From JALOLG01 sp963722415 (lineage in GTDB: Bacteria > Actinomycetota > Acidimicrobiia > Acidimicrobiales > Ilumatobacteraceae): DNA of 64,000 bases. A model generated the notes under the pieces. The model saw only the letters and a program-made list of their open reading frames with translations. It did not search any database and had not been told where the DNA came from. The translations under genes were made by a program, and so were the position numbers. Position 1 is the first letter of the stretch. The number at the start of each line of letters is the position of its first letter. Below, in pieces: positions 8,383 through 16,391 of the stretch. The stretch spans positions 22,052 to 86,051 of the forward strand of contig CAVRNI010000006.1 in assembly GCA_963722415.1 (NCBI GenBank). Reading direction: 5' to 3'.

Positions 8383-10164
8383 ATGGCCACCAAGACAACC
8401 GACGCCAACGGCCTCGTCGAGATGGCGTGGGACCCGATCACGCGCATCGTCGGGAGCCTCGGCATCTACACCAAGATCGACTTCGGGAAGGGTGTCGTGG
8501 CCGAGTGCCACAGCACGTCGTCGATCTTCCGTGGCTACAGCATCTTCATGAAGGGCAAGGACCCTCGCGACGCCCACTTCATCACGAGTCGCATCTGCGG
8601 CATCTGCGGCGACAACCACGCCACCTGCTCGTGCTACGCGCAGAACATGGCGTACGGCGTCCACCCGCCGGCGCTCGGCGAGCAGATCGTCAACCTCGGC
8701 GAGGCGGCCGAGTACATGTTCGACCACAACATCTTCCAGGAGAACCTGGTCGGGGTCGACTTCTGCGAGAAGATGGTCGCCGAGACCAACCCCGGCGTGC
8801 TCGAGCTGGCGAACCGGACCGAGGCGCCGCACGCGGCCGACCACGGCTATCGCACGATCGGCGACATCATGCGGTCGCTCAACCCGTTCTCCGGTGAGTT
8901 CTACCGCGAGGCACTGCAGGTCAGCCGGTACACCCGGGAGATGTTCTGCCTGATGGAGGGTCGCCACGTGCACCCCTCCACGCTCTACCCCGGCGGCGTC
9001 GGCACCACCGCGACGATCCAACTGTTCACCGACTACTACATCCGCCTGATGCGCTACGTGGAGTTCATGAAGCGGGTCGTGCCCATGCACGACGACCTGT
9101 TCGACTTCTTCTACGAAGCGATGCCCGGCTACGAGGAGGTCGGTCGGCGCCGGATCCTGCTCGGCTGCTGGGGCGCGTTCCAAGATCCGGCCGTCTGCAA
9201 CTTCAACTACCGCGACATGGCCGAATGGGGTCGGGCGATGGGGGTGACCCCGGGCGTGGTCGTCGACGGCAAGCTCGTCACCAACAGCCTCGTCGACATC
9301 AACCTCGGCATTCGCATCCTGCTCGGCAGCTCGTTCTACGACGACTGGGAAGGCCACGACATGTTCGTGACCACCGATCCGCTCGGGAACCCGGTCGACC
9401 GACGGCACCCGTGGAACCAGCACACGATTCCGCAACCGCAGAAGCGCGACTTCGACGACAAGTACAGCTGGGTCATGTCGCCGCGGTGGTTCGACGGGAC
9501 CGATCACCTCGCCCTCGACACCGGTGGAGGTCCGCTGGCCCGGCTGTGGTCGACCGCGCTCTCCGGGTTGGTCAACACCGACTTCCTCAAGGCGACCGGA
9601 AACAGCGTCGTGATCCACCTCCCGAAGACGGCCCTGAAGCCCGAGGTCACGTTCGAGTGGAAGATCCCGCAGTGGTCGAACACGATCGAGCGCGACCGGG
9701 CCCGCACCTACTTCCAGGCGTACGCGGCGGCGGCCGCGCTCGACTTCATCGAGAAGGCGCTGGCCGACGTGCGCGCCGGGAAGACGAAGACCTGGGAGCC
9801 GTTCGAAGTGCCCGACGAGGGGATCGGCTGTGGGTTCACCGAGGCGGTCCGCGGCGTGCTGTCGCACCACATGGTCATCAAGGGCGGCAAGATCGCCAAC
9901 TACCACCCGTACCCGCCGACCCCGTGGAACGCCAACCCCCGCGACGTGTACGGCACGGCCGGGCCGTACGAGGACGCGGTGATGGGTCAACCGATCTTCG
10001 AGGAGAACGACCTCGACCACTTCAAGGGCATCGACATCATGCGGACGGTCCGCAGCTTCGATCCGTGCCTTCCGTGTGGTGTGCACATGTACCTCGGCAA
10101 GGGAAAGGTGCTCAAGAAGCTGCATTCGCCCACCCAGGTGGCCAATCCCGAACTGGCGACCTGA
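8383..10164 (+). CDS. hhyL: [NiFe]-hydrogenase large subunit, high-affinity actinobacterial type (group 1h/5)
   Basis: Catalytic subunit oxidising H2 at the Ni-Fe centre; this group scavenges atmospheric-level H2 for aerobic persistence. 593 residues, intact. L1 motif RICGICGDNHATCSCY (about residue 67) and L2 motif DPCLPCGVHMY (about residue 563) supply the four Ni-binding Cys. After the L2 His come about 30 more residues (LGKGKVLKKLHSP onward), so a C-terminal peptide is expected to be removed by the protease encoded at 13428. GGAGGTAGGA precedes the ATG. Extra family features such as HPSTLYPGG and WNANPRDVYGTAGPYEDA match the group. It lies between the small subunit and the NifU-like gene. 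Confidence 0.97.
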   Translation: MATKTTDANGLVEMAWDPITRIVGSLGIYTKIDFGKGVVAECHSTSSIFRGYSIFMKGKDPRDAHFITSRICGICGDNHATCSCYAQNMAYGVHPPALGEQIVNLGEAAEYMFDHNIFQENLVGVDFCEKMVAETNPGVLELANRTEAPHAADHGYRTIGDIMRSLNPFSGEFYREALQVSRYTREMFCLMEGRHVHPSTLYPGGVGTTATIQLFTDYYIRLMRYVEFMKRVVPMHDDLFDFFYEAMPGYEEVGRRRILLGCWGAFQDPAVCNFNYRDMAEWGRAMGVTPGVVVDGKLVTNSLVDINLGIRILLGSSFYDDWEGHDMFVTTDPLGNPVDRRHPWNQHTIPQPQKRDFDDKYSWVMSPRWFDGTDHLALDTGGGPLARLWSTALSGLVNTDFLKATGNSVVIHLPKTALKPEVTFEWKIPQWSNTIERDRARTYFQAYAAAAALDFIEKALADVRAGKTKTWEPFEVPDEGIGCGFTEAVRGVLSHHMVIKGGKIANYHPYPPTPWNANPRDVYGTAGPYEDAVMGQPIFEENDLDHFKGIDIMRTVRSFDPCLPCGVHMYLGKGKVLKKLHSPTQVANPELAT

Positions 10165-10185
10165 GGCCCGGTCACCGGGAGGAGC

Positions 10186-10749
10186 ATGGCCACACCACAC
10201 GACCTCCGGACGATCGGAGACTTGATCGAGCGCAGGCTCGACGAGTTGCGAGCCGTCGCCGACCCGCGTCTCTACGATCGTGCCGAGGAGCTGCTGCGGT
10301 TGGTGACCGAGCTCTACGGCGCGGGCCTGGCGCGTGTCGTCGACGTGGTCGGCGAGGCTGCGCCCGCGGTCATCGACCAACTGGTCGACGACGAGCTGAT
10401 CTGCAGCCTGCTCGTCGTCCACGGCCTCCACCCCGACGACCTCACGTCACGGGTCGAGCGCGCGCTCGCCGGCGTGCGGCCGTTCCTCGCCCAGCACGGT
10501 GGCGACGTGCAGCTCCTCGACGTCGACGCCGACGTCGGAGCGGTGCTGCTGCAACTGCTCGGCAGTTGCGACGGGTGCCCTTCGTCGGCGGTGACGCTCC
10601 AGTCGGCCGTCGAGCGAGCGATCCTCGAGGCCGCACCCGAGATCGCGATCATCGACGTCGTCCAGCCGAACACTGCGCAGCCGGCGATCCCGGTGGCGTT
10701 CGTTTCGAAGCCGGCGTACGTCGCGTGCCCCACCGAGATGGTCTCGTGA
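10186..10749 (+). CDS. NifU-like Fe-S scaffold/carrier protein of the hydrogenase operon
   Basis: 187 residues, intact. The C-terminal domain has the NifU/Nfu signature GGDVQLLDVD then LLGSCDGCPSSAVTLQ, with the CxxC pair that holds a [4Fe-4S] cluster. The N-terminal 85 residues are helical and specific to hydrogenase-cluster members. It probably delivers Fe-S clusters to the small subunit or acts as an electron-transfer partner; both ideas exist for actinobacterial homologues and the sequence cannot decide. GGGAGGAGC before the ATG is strong. The stop overlaps the next GTG (GTGA). Confidence 0.9.
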   Translation: MATPHDLRTIGDLIERRLDELRAVADPRLYDRAEELLRLVTELYGAGLARVVDVVGEAAPAVIDQLVDDELICSLLVVHGLHPDDLTSRVERALAGVRPFLAQHGGDVQLLDVDADVGAVLLQLLGSCDGCPSSAVTLQSAVERAILEAAPEIAIIDVVQPNTAQPAIPVAFVSKPAYVACPTEMVS

Positions 10750-11370
10750 ACGATCCGCTGGCCGTCCTGCAGCGGATCCGCCAGTCGCAACCCCGCGTGC
10801 AGCCGCGAGCGGGGGAGTACTGCGAGTTGTGCACGGAATCGATCGGCGAGACCCACGGCCACCTCGTCGATCTCGAGATCCGAAACCTGATGTGCGCCTG
10901 CCGCGGCTGCTACCTGCTCTTCACTTCGGATGGGGCGGGTGGTCGTCGCTACCGAGCTGTCCCCGACCGCTACCTCGCGTTCACGGACTTCCGGCTGTCA
11001 CAGGCGCAGTGGGACAGCCTGCAGATCCCGGTGAGCGTCGCGTTCTTCTTCCTGAACTCGACGCTCGAACAGGTCGCCGCGTTCTATCCCGGCCCGGCCG
11101 GGGCGACCGAGTCGCTGCTCCCGCTCGGCACGTGGGACGAGATCGTCGATGCCAACCCGGCGCTCGCCACGCTGGCGCCCGACGTCGAGGCCTTCCTCGT
11201 CCGGGCCGACCGCGAGAGCGGCGGAGCGGAGTGCTTCCTCGTGCCGATCGACGCGTGCTACGAGCTCGTCGGTCACCTCCGACTGCTCTGGAAGGGCTTC
11301 GACGGCGGGCGCGAAGCTCACGACGGCCCTCGACGCCTTCTTCGCGCGTGTGAGGGAGAGGGCGCGATGA
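10746..11370 (+). CDS. DUF5947-family hydrogenase-cluster protein, one frameshift
   Basis: About 207 residues. Two Cys pairs near the N-terminus (CELCTESIGETHGHL, then MCACRGCYLLF) suggest a rubredoxin-like or zinc/Fe site. The rest (RYRAVPDRYLAF, VAFFFLNSTLEQVAAFYPGP) matches proteins found only beside group 1h hydrogenases. The tail ALDAFFARVRERAR is reached by removing one G near 11324 (ACGGCC for ACGCC). The rubredoxin-like Cys set makes an electron-transfer or maturation role plausible, as HupI/HoxR-like rubredoxins serve other hydrogenases (inference). It is coupled by four-base overlaps at both ends. Confidence 0.85.
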
Positions 11371-12009
11371 CCAACCTGGCGCTCGAGGTGATCGACGCCC
11401 GCCCGGAGCCGCACGCGGCGGTGCCGACGATCATGCTGCGGATGCGGATCGCCGAGACCACGGGTGCCACCGTGCACGCCGTCGCCCTGCGCTGCCAGAT
11501 CCGCATCGAGCCGCAGCGGCGCCGCTACACGGCCGACGAAGAGGCGCGCCTCTACGAGCTCTTCGGCGAGACACCGCGGTGGGGTGACTCGTTGCGACCG
11601 TTCCTCTGGACGCACGTCGCGACGACCGTCACGTCGTTCCGGGGAACGACCGAGATCGACCTCCCGATCGAGTGCACCTACGACTTCGAGGTCGCGGCCG
11701 TCGAAGTACCTCCACGCCGTCGAAGACGGCGAGATCCCGATCCTGCTGCTGTTCACCGGGACCGTGTTCACGAAGGGACAGTCCGGCTTCGCGGTCGAGC
11801 CGGTGGCGTGGAACCTGGAGGCTCCCTTCCGCCTGCCGGTTGCCGTCTGGCGCGGCACGATGGACCTCTACTTCCCGAACAGCGGGTGGATCCGCGTCAG
11901 CCGCGGCACCCTCGATGCGCTGCAGCGGTACAAGAGCGGACGCGCGCTCCCCACGTGGGACCAGGCGTTCGAGCACCTCCTCAAGCAGGCCGGCGAGGAC
12001 GGCGCGTGA
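11367..12009 (+). CDS. DUF6084-family hydrogenase-cluster protein, one frameshift
   Basis: About 213 residues, family-typical length. Starts LALEVIDARPEPHAAVPTI, with the recognisable CQIRIEPQRRRY and RPFLWTHV segments, and ends DQAFEHLLKQAG. The two halves are in different frames, joined by one extra C near 11698 (GCGGCCGTCG for GCGGCGTCG), which restores FEVAASKYLHAVEDGEIP. Mostly beta, no signal peptide, no Cys motif. Always found next to the DUF5947 gene in this kind of operon; exact role unknown. Starts inside the upstream stop (ATGA) and ends overlapping the next GTG. Confidence 0.85.
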
Positions 12010-13431
12010 GCGCGTCACCAACCACCGACCGTTTCGACGCCGCACGGGCAGTTGCCGACGCGGTGCTCTACGAGGGGTACGTGCTGTACCCGTACCGCGC
12101 GTCGGCGACGAAGAACCAGCTGCGCTGGCAGTTCGGGGTGCTCGTCCCGCACGCGTGCAGTCTGATCGACGGCTCCGAGCGGTGGACGATGCGCACCGAG
12201 TGCGTCGTCGCCCCCGGTGCGACCCCGGTGCTCGCCGTGCGCATCCGCTGCCTCCAGGTGCAGCATCGAGCCGTCGAGTGCGCCGTGGCCCACGGTTCCC
12301 GATTCATCGAGACGGACCGGCTCGACGTCGATGGCACGGTCCATGTGCCATGGGACGAGGCGGTCGAGCATGTCGTCGACATCGCTTCGCTACCGCTGTC
12401 GTCTCTCATCACGGAGGCGCGCGAGCATCGGTTCCGGCTCCCCGTCCGGAGCCGATTTCGAAACGTTGCGGCAGCGCGAGGGCCCGGAAGTCGGAAGCGT
12501 CGTCGGGCGCGTCGTCCGCCGGCGTGAGGCGGTCGACGGATGCGTTCGGATCTGGGCCGAACACGCATCGGACGACCTCGTGAAGATCGTGGTCGACGTC
12601 GAGAACACCACCGACTGGTCGCGCGACCGAGCGCCCCGCGACGAGATCATCAGTCACTCGCTCGTCGCGGTGCACACCATGCTCGCCGTCGACGACGGCG
12701 TCTTCGTGTCGTTGCTCGATCCGCCCGAGGACGCCCGTGCCGTGGTCGCGGGTTGCGTGAACGACGGGACGTTCCCCGTGCTCATCGGTGGTGGCGACGT
12801 CATGCTCTCGTCGCCGATCATCCTGTACGACCAGCCAGAAGTCGCTCCCGAGAGCCCCGGCGATCTGTACGACGCGACCGAGATCGACGAGATCCTCGCG
12901 CTCCGCGTGCTGACCCTGACCGACGACGAGAAGGCGGAGGCACGCGGCACCGATCCTCGGGCCGCCGCCATCATCGACCGCTGCGACGACATGCCGCCCG
13001 AACTGTGGGCTCGGCTGCACGGCGCGATCCGCACGATCGAGCCGGCCGGGCCAGCCGAAACGATCCAACCTGGCGAAGCGGTCGACACGCCGGAGCCGGA
13101 GACGCTGCCGTGGTGGGATCCGGGCATCGACGGGACGGTCGATCCGTGGACCGACAGCCTGTGGATCGCAGGCAACCTGGTGGGCAAGGGGAGCGCCGTT
13201 CGCCTGCGCCCGTGCCACCGAGCCGACGCCCAAGATCTCTTCCTCAGCGGTCTCGAGGCGACCGTCGCCGGGATCTTCCGCGACGTCGACGGGAACGAAC
13301 ACGTCGCGGTCACGATCGACAGCGACCCGGCGACCGACGCGTTCGTCTGGCAGGGGCGGTACCTCTACTTCCATCCCGACGAGGTCGAGCCGCTCGATAC
13401 GCCGCTCGACAGGCGGGAGGCTGCATCGTGA
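12006..13431 (+). CDS. hydrogenase-cluster protein of unknown function, one frameshift
   Basis: About 474 residues once one extra C near 12442 is removed (CTCCCCGTCC for CTCCCGTCC), restoring HRFRLPSGADFETL. The first 150 residues include YEGYVLYPYRASATKNQLRW, an opening typical of large proteins conserved in actinobacterial hydrogenase operons. The middle has VVDVENTTDW and SLVAVHTMLAVDDGVFVSLL. The end has a small beta domain (GSAVRLRPCHRADAQDLFLS, then ATVAGIFRDVDGNEHVAVTI) resembling a HypC-like or OB barrel (weak). No catalytic motif recognised. Overlaps both neighbours by four bases. Probably an assembly or docking factor (inference). Confidence 0.8.
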
Positions 13432-13934
13432 CGCCGCGCGTACTCGTGGCCGGCATCGGCAACATCTTCCTCAGCGACGACGGTTTCGGCGTCGAGGTCG
13501 TCACGCGCCTCACTGCCCGGACGGTTCCGGACGGGGTGCGGGTCGCCGACTTCGGCATCCGCGGCGTCCACCTCGCCTACGAACTGCTCGAGGGCTACGA
13601 CGTCCTCGTGCTCATCGACGCGATGCCGATGGGCGAGCCGCCTGGAACGCTGGCGGTCATCGAGCCGGATCCGGTGCCGCGACCGGAGCATGGTGACGAC
13701 GTCGCGCCGGTCGTCGACGCGCACAGCATGAACCCGGGCGTCGTGCTCGGGATGCTCGCCGGACTGGGTGGGACGGTGGAGCGGATCGTGATCGTCGGCT
13801 GCGAGCCGGCCAGCCTCGACGAGGGCATCGGCCTGTCACAACCGGTCGCGGATAGCGTCGAAGCGGCCGTCGACCTCTGCCTGAACGTGCTCGCCGAGTT
13901 GTTCGAAACCGCCGGAAAGGAAACCCGATCATGA
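13428..13934 (+). CDS. hydrogenase maturation endopeptidase (HyaD/HupD family)
   Basis: 168 residues, intact. It removes the C-terminal peptide of the large subunit after Ni insertion. N-terminal GIGNIFLSDDGFGVEVV contains the first metal-binding acid, GIRGVHLAYELLEGYDVLVL the second Asp/Glu region, and DAHSMNPG supplies the conserved His. The target is present: about 30 residues follow the L2 His of the large subunit. GTG start overlaps the preceding TGA; the stop overlaps the next ATG (ATGA). Confidence 0.93.
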   Translation: MTPRVLVAGIGNIFLSDDGFGVEVVTRLTARTVPDGVRVADFGIRGVHLAYELLEGYDVLVLIDAMPMGEPPGTLAVIEPDPVPRPEHGDDVAPVVDAHSMNPGVVLGMLAGLGGTVERIVIVGCEPASLDEGIGLSQPVADSVEAAVDLCLNVLAELFETAGKETRS

Positions 13935-14035
13935 TCACTCGATTCGTCTTCGTCTCATTCCTGGCGGTGATCGCCGTGGTGGTCGTGAAGTCGGTCCCCG
14001 ACCTCGCCCGATACCTCAAGATCAGGGAGATGTGA
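13931..14035 (+). CDS. DUF6893-type small membrane protein of the hydrogenase operon
   Basis: 34 residues: a single hydrophobic helix (FVFVSFLAVIAVVVVKSVPD) followed by a short basic tail (LARYLKIREM). Such very small proteins are conserved in actinobacterial group 1h operons and are often missed by gene callers. The ATG overlaps the protease stop (ATGA), so translation is coupled. It could anchor the otherwise soluble hydrogenase or its partner to the membrane (inference). A 10-codon frame (14037-14069) follows at once and may only be a spacer. Confidence 0.7.
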   Translation: MITRFVFVSFLAVIAVVVVKSVPDLARYLKIREM

Positions 14036-14074
14036 CATGGCCGTCATCGGCGGGCTGCGGAAGATGTAGAAGCC

Positions 14075-14608
14075 ATGACCCGGTACCTCATCGTTCCTGA
14101 GCGGTCCCGGGTCTGGATCGATGCGCGGTCGAACCTGCATCCCATCCACTCGACCACCGATGGCCTCGAGGGCTTCATCGACCTGGACGGAAAGATGGGA
14201 GCCGACGCTGAGGGAGCGGCACTCGTGCACGTCGGTGAGAACCCCGCCGGCAAGCTCAGCCTGCGGGTCGACCGCTTGTCGTCGGGCAACCGTCTCGAGG
14301 ACCGCGAGTTGCACAAGCGCGTCGACTCCAGGCGCTATCCCACGATCGACGGAGTGCTCACCGGCATGAAACCAGTCGGGACCGATGGCCGCTACAAGGT
14401 GAGCGGTGATGTGGCGTTCCGGGGGGTGAGCCGACCGTGCGAGGACGAGATGAGCGTCACGCCCGTCGACGAACGCACCATCCGGCTCGAAGGCCGGTCC
14501 ACGTTCGACATCCGCGACTTCGGGATGGAGCCACCGCGGATCCTCGTGCTGCGCGTCGAGCCCGACGTCGTGGTGCGCGTCGACATCGTCGCTACGAAGG
14601 AGGGATGA
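14075..14608 (+). CDS. YceI-family protein in the hydrogenase operon
   Basis: 177 residues, intact, no signal peptide (most YceI proteins are periplasmic, so this one is probably cytoplasmic). Lipocalin-like barrel: YLIVPERSRVWIDARSNLHP, GKLSLRVDRLSSGNRLEDRE, FRGVSRP, FDIRDFGMEPPRILVLRVEP. YceI folds bind long isoprenoid lipids such as polyprenyl quinones. The RLSSGNRLEDREL, FDIRDF and C-terminal strands closely resemble the YceI domain fused to PadR at 6028-7102, so the two are paralogues. Inside this operon it may shuttle or sense quinone for H2 oxidation (inference). The stop overlaps an ATG at 14605 (ATGA). Confidence 0.88.
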   Translation: MTRYLIVPERSRVWIDARSNLHPIHSTTDGLEGFIDLDGKMGADAEGAALVHVGENPAGKLSLRVDRLSSGNRLEDRELHKRVDSRRYPTIDGVLTGMKPVGTDGRYKVSGDVAFRGVSRPCEDEMSVTPVDERTIRLEGRSTFDIRDFGMEPPRILVLRVEPDVVVRVDIVATKEG

Positions 14609-14613
14609 CCACC

Positions 14614-14949
14614 ATGCACGAGCTCGGTCTGTGCAGCTCGATCGTCGAGGCGATCGAGCGAAGAGCCGGTGAGCGCCCCGTGGCGCGAGTGCGAGTCCAC
14701 GTCGGTCGACTCCACCATGTCCACCCCGAAGCGTTCGAGCAGTCGTTCGCCGTGGCCGCGATGGGGACCGTTGCGGAGGACGCCGCGGCCGAGCTCGTGT
14801 TGCTCCCGGTGCGCGCGCGGTGCAGCGACTGTGGGGCGGCGTGGGACGCCGACGAGATCCCGCTGGCGTGCCCGACGTGCAGTGCCGTCGAAGTCGAGCT
14901 GGTCGGCGGCGACGAGCTGATGCTCGAGTCGATCGAGTACCAGGGCTGA
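14614..14949 (+). CDS. hypA: HypA, nickel-insertion protein
   Basis: 111 residues. HypA delivers Ni to the large subunit together with HypB. MHELGLCSSIVEAIE puts His at position 2, the essential Ni ligand, so the ATG at 14614 is the real start even though an ATG at 14605 overlaps the previous stop. Zinc site: CSDC then CPTC (about residues 70-90). No HypB gene follows, which is unusual. HypC starts 12 bp downstream. Confidence 0.95.
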   Translation: MHELGLCSSIVEAIERRAGERPVARVRVHVGRLHHVHPEAFEQSFAVAAMGTVAEDAAAELVLLPVRARCSDCGAAWDADEIPLACPTCSAVEVELVGGDELMLESIEYQG

Positions 14950-14961
14950 CGGGGGACCGCG

Positions 14962-15264
14962 ATGTGCCTCGCGATCCCGGGTCAGGTGGTGGAGTTGCTC
15001 GAGAGTCACGAACACCTCGCCCGCGTCGACGTGTCCGGCGTCGGCCGGATCATCAACATCGGGCTGCTCGAGGAGGAGCAGCTCCAACCTGGTGACTGGG
15101 TCCTGATCCACGTCGGTTTCGCGATGTCGAAGATCGACGAGGAGGAGGCGGCGCTGGCGCTGGCCTCCCTGCAGTTGATGGGCCAGGCCTACGAGGACGA
15201 GCTCGAGGCGTTCTGGTCGTCGAAGATCGCGACCGAGACGGCCACGAAGCATGGGGGTGGGTGA
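14962..15264 (+). CDS. hypC: HypC, Fe(CN)2CO carrier chaperone
   Basis: 100 residues, intact. Starts MCLAIPGQVVEL with the essential Cys2 that binds the Fe(CN)2CO unit and contacts HypD and the large-subunit precursor. The OB-like barrel is typical (ARVDVSGVGRIINIGLLEEE, GDWVLIHVGFAMSKID). The C-terminal helix LALASLQLMGQ is slightly long for the family. GGGGGACCGCG precedes the ATG; the stop overlaps the HypD start (TGATG). A second HypC-like domain occurs at the end of the protein at 18718. Confidence 0.95.
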   Translation: MCLAIPGQVVELLESHEHLARVDVSGVGRIINIGLLEEEQLQPGDWVLIHVGFAMSKIDEEEAALALASLQLMGQAYEDELEAFWSSKIATETATKHGGG

Positions 15265-16391
15265 TGCGCTTCGTCGACGAGTATCGCGATCCCGCCGCGG
15301 CCCGCGCGTTGGTGTCGCAGATCACCGCCCTCGCCGGCGACGACCACTTCAAGCTGATGGAGGTGTGCGGCGGTCACACGCACACGATCTACCGGCACGG
15401 GATCGAGCACATCCTCCCCGAGACCGTCGAGTTGGTGCACGGACCGGGCTGCCCGGTGTGCGTCATCCCGATGGGTCGGGTCGACGACGCGATCGCCGTC
15501 GCCAAGACCCCTGGTGTCGTGTTCACGTCGTTCGGTGACATGGTCCGCGTCCCCGGCGGCAACGGCAACCTCCTGCAGGCCAAGGCAGAGGGCGCCGACG
15601 TGCGCTTCGTGTACTCACCGCTCGACGCGTTGCGCATCGCGGTCGAATCGCCAGAGCGCCACGTCGTGTTCTTCGCCGTCGGGTTCGAGACGACGGCGCC
15701 GTCGACGGCACTCACGCTGCTCCAGGCCCGCGACCGAGGCGTGACGAACTTCAGCGTCTTCTCCAACCACGTCACGATCGTCCCGCCGATCAAGGCCATC
15801 CTCGAGTCGCCCGACCTCCGCCTCGACGGGTTCCTCGGTCCGGGTCACGTGTCGACCGTCATCGGACAGCGGCCATACCGGTTCGTGCCAGCGCAGTACG
15901 GCAAACCGCTGGTCACGGCCGGCTTCGAGCCACTCGACATCCTCCAGGCGATCGCCATGCTGCTGACGCAGATCCGCGAGGGACGTTGCGAGGTCGAGAA
16001 CCAGTACACCCGGGTGGTGCGCGAGGAAGGGAACCCGCGCGCCCTGGCGCTGCTGGCCGAGGTGTTCGAGCTGCGCCCTCACTTCGAGTGGCGCGGCCTC
16101 GGTTTCATCTCCCAGAGCGCGTTGAAGCTGCGGCCGGAGTTCGCCGCATTCGATGCCGAGCTCCTCTACGACGTTCCTGGCGTCCGCGTCGCCGACCCGA
16201 AGGCGTGCCAGTGCGGCGAGGTGCTCAAGGGTGTCATCAAGCCGTGGGAGTGCAAGGTGTTCGGTACCGCGTGCACACCGGAGACCCCGATCGGAACGTG
16301 CATGGTCTCGTCCGAAGGAGCGTGTGCCGCGTACTACAACTTCGGTCGCCTTCACCGCGAAGCCGCGGTCACACTCGGCCGTCCGGCATGA
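15264..16391 (+). CDS. hypD: HypD, Fe-S scaffold for Fe(CN)2CO assembly
   Basis: 375 residues, intact. Key motifs are present: CGGHTHTIYRHG, GPGCPVCVIP, FAVGFETTAPS, and the C-terminal Cys set CQCGEVLKG...CKVFGTACTPETP...GTCMVSSEGACAAYY that holds the [4Fe-4S] cluster and redox thiols. With HypC it assembles the iron-cyanide-carbonyl unit. ATG at 15264 overlaps the HypC stop; GTG at 15261 is an alternative. Its TGA overlaps the HypF ATG (ATGA). Confidence 0.97.
   Translation: MRFVDEYRDPAAARALVSQITALAGDDHFKLMEVCGGHTHTIYRHGIEHILPETVELVHGPGCPVCVIPMGRVDDAIAVAKTPGVVFTSFGDMVRVPGGNGNLLQAKAEGADVRFVYSPLDALRIAVESPERHVVFFAVGFETTAPSTALTLLQARDRGVTNFSVFSNHVTIVPPIKAILESPDLRLDGFLGPGHVSTVIGQRPYRFVPAQYGKPLVTAGFEPLDILQAIAMLLTQIREGRCEVENQYTRVVREEGNPRALALLAEVFELRPHFEWRGLGFISQSALKLRPEFAAFDAELLYDVPGVRVADPKACQCGEVLKGVIKPWECKVFGTACTPETPIGTCMVSSEGACAAYYNFGRLHREAAVTLGRPA

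Noticed and set aside
8359..10431. A 690-codon open frame antisense to the hydrogenase large subunit and NifU-like gene
   Set aside because: It mirrors the codon-position GC bias of the sense genes, has no family motif and runs across a conserved gene; it is a high-GC shadow.
9225..12527. An 1100-codon open frame on the + strand from inside the large subunit to the DUF6084 region
   Set aside because: It is a chance chaining of frames: only the DUF5947, first half of DUF6084 and start of the next protein are real pieces within it, each with its own start and stop.
14605..14613. ATG at 14605 as the HypA start
   Set aside because: HypA needs His at position 2 for nickel; only the ATG at 14614 gives MHELGL. 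The 14605 ATG may only help coupling.
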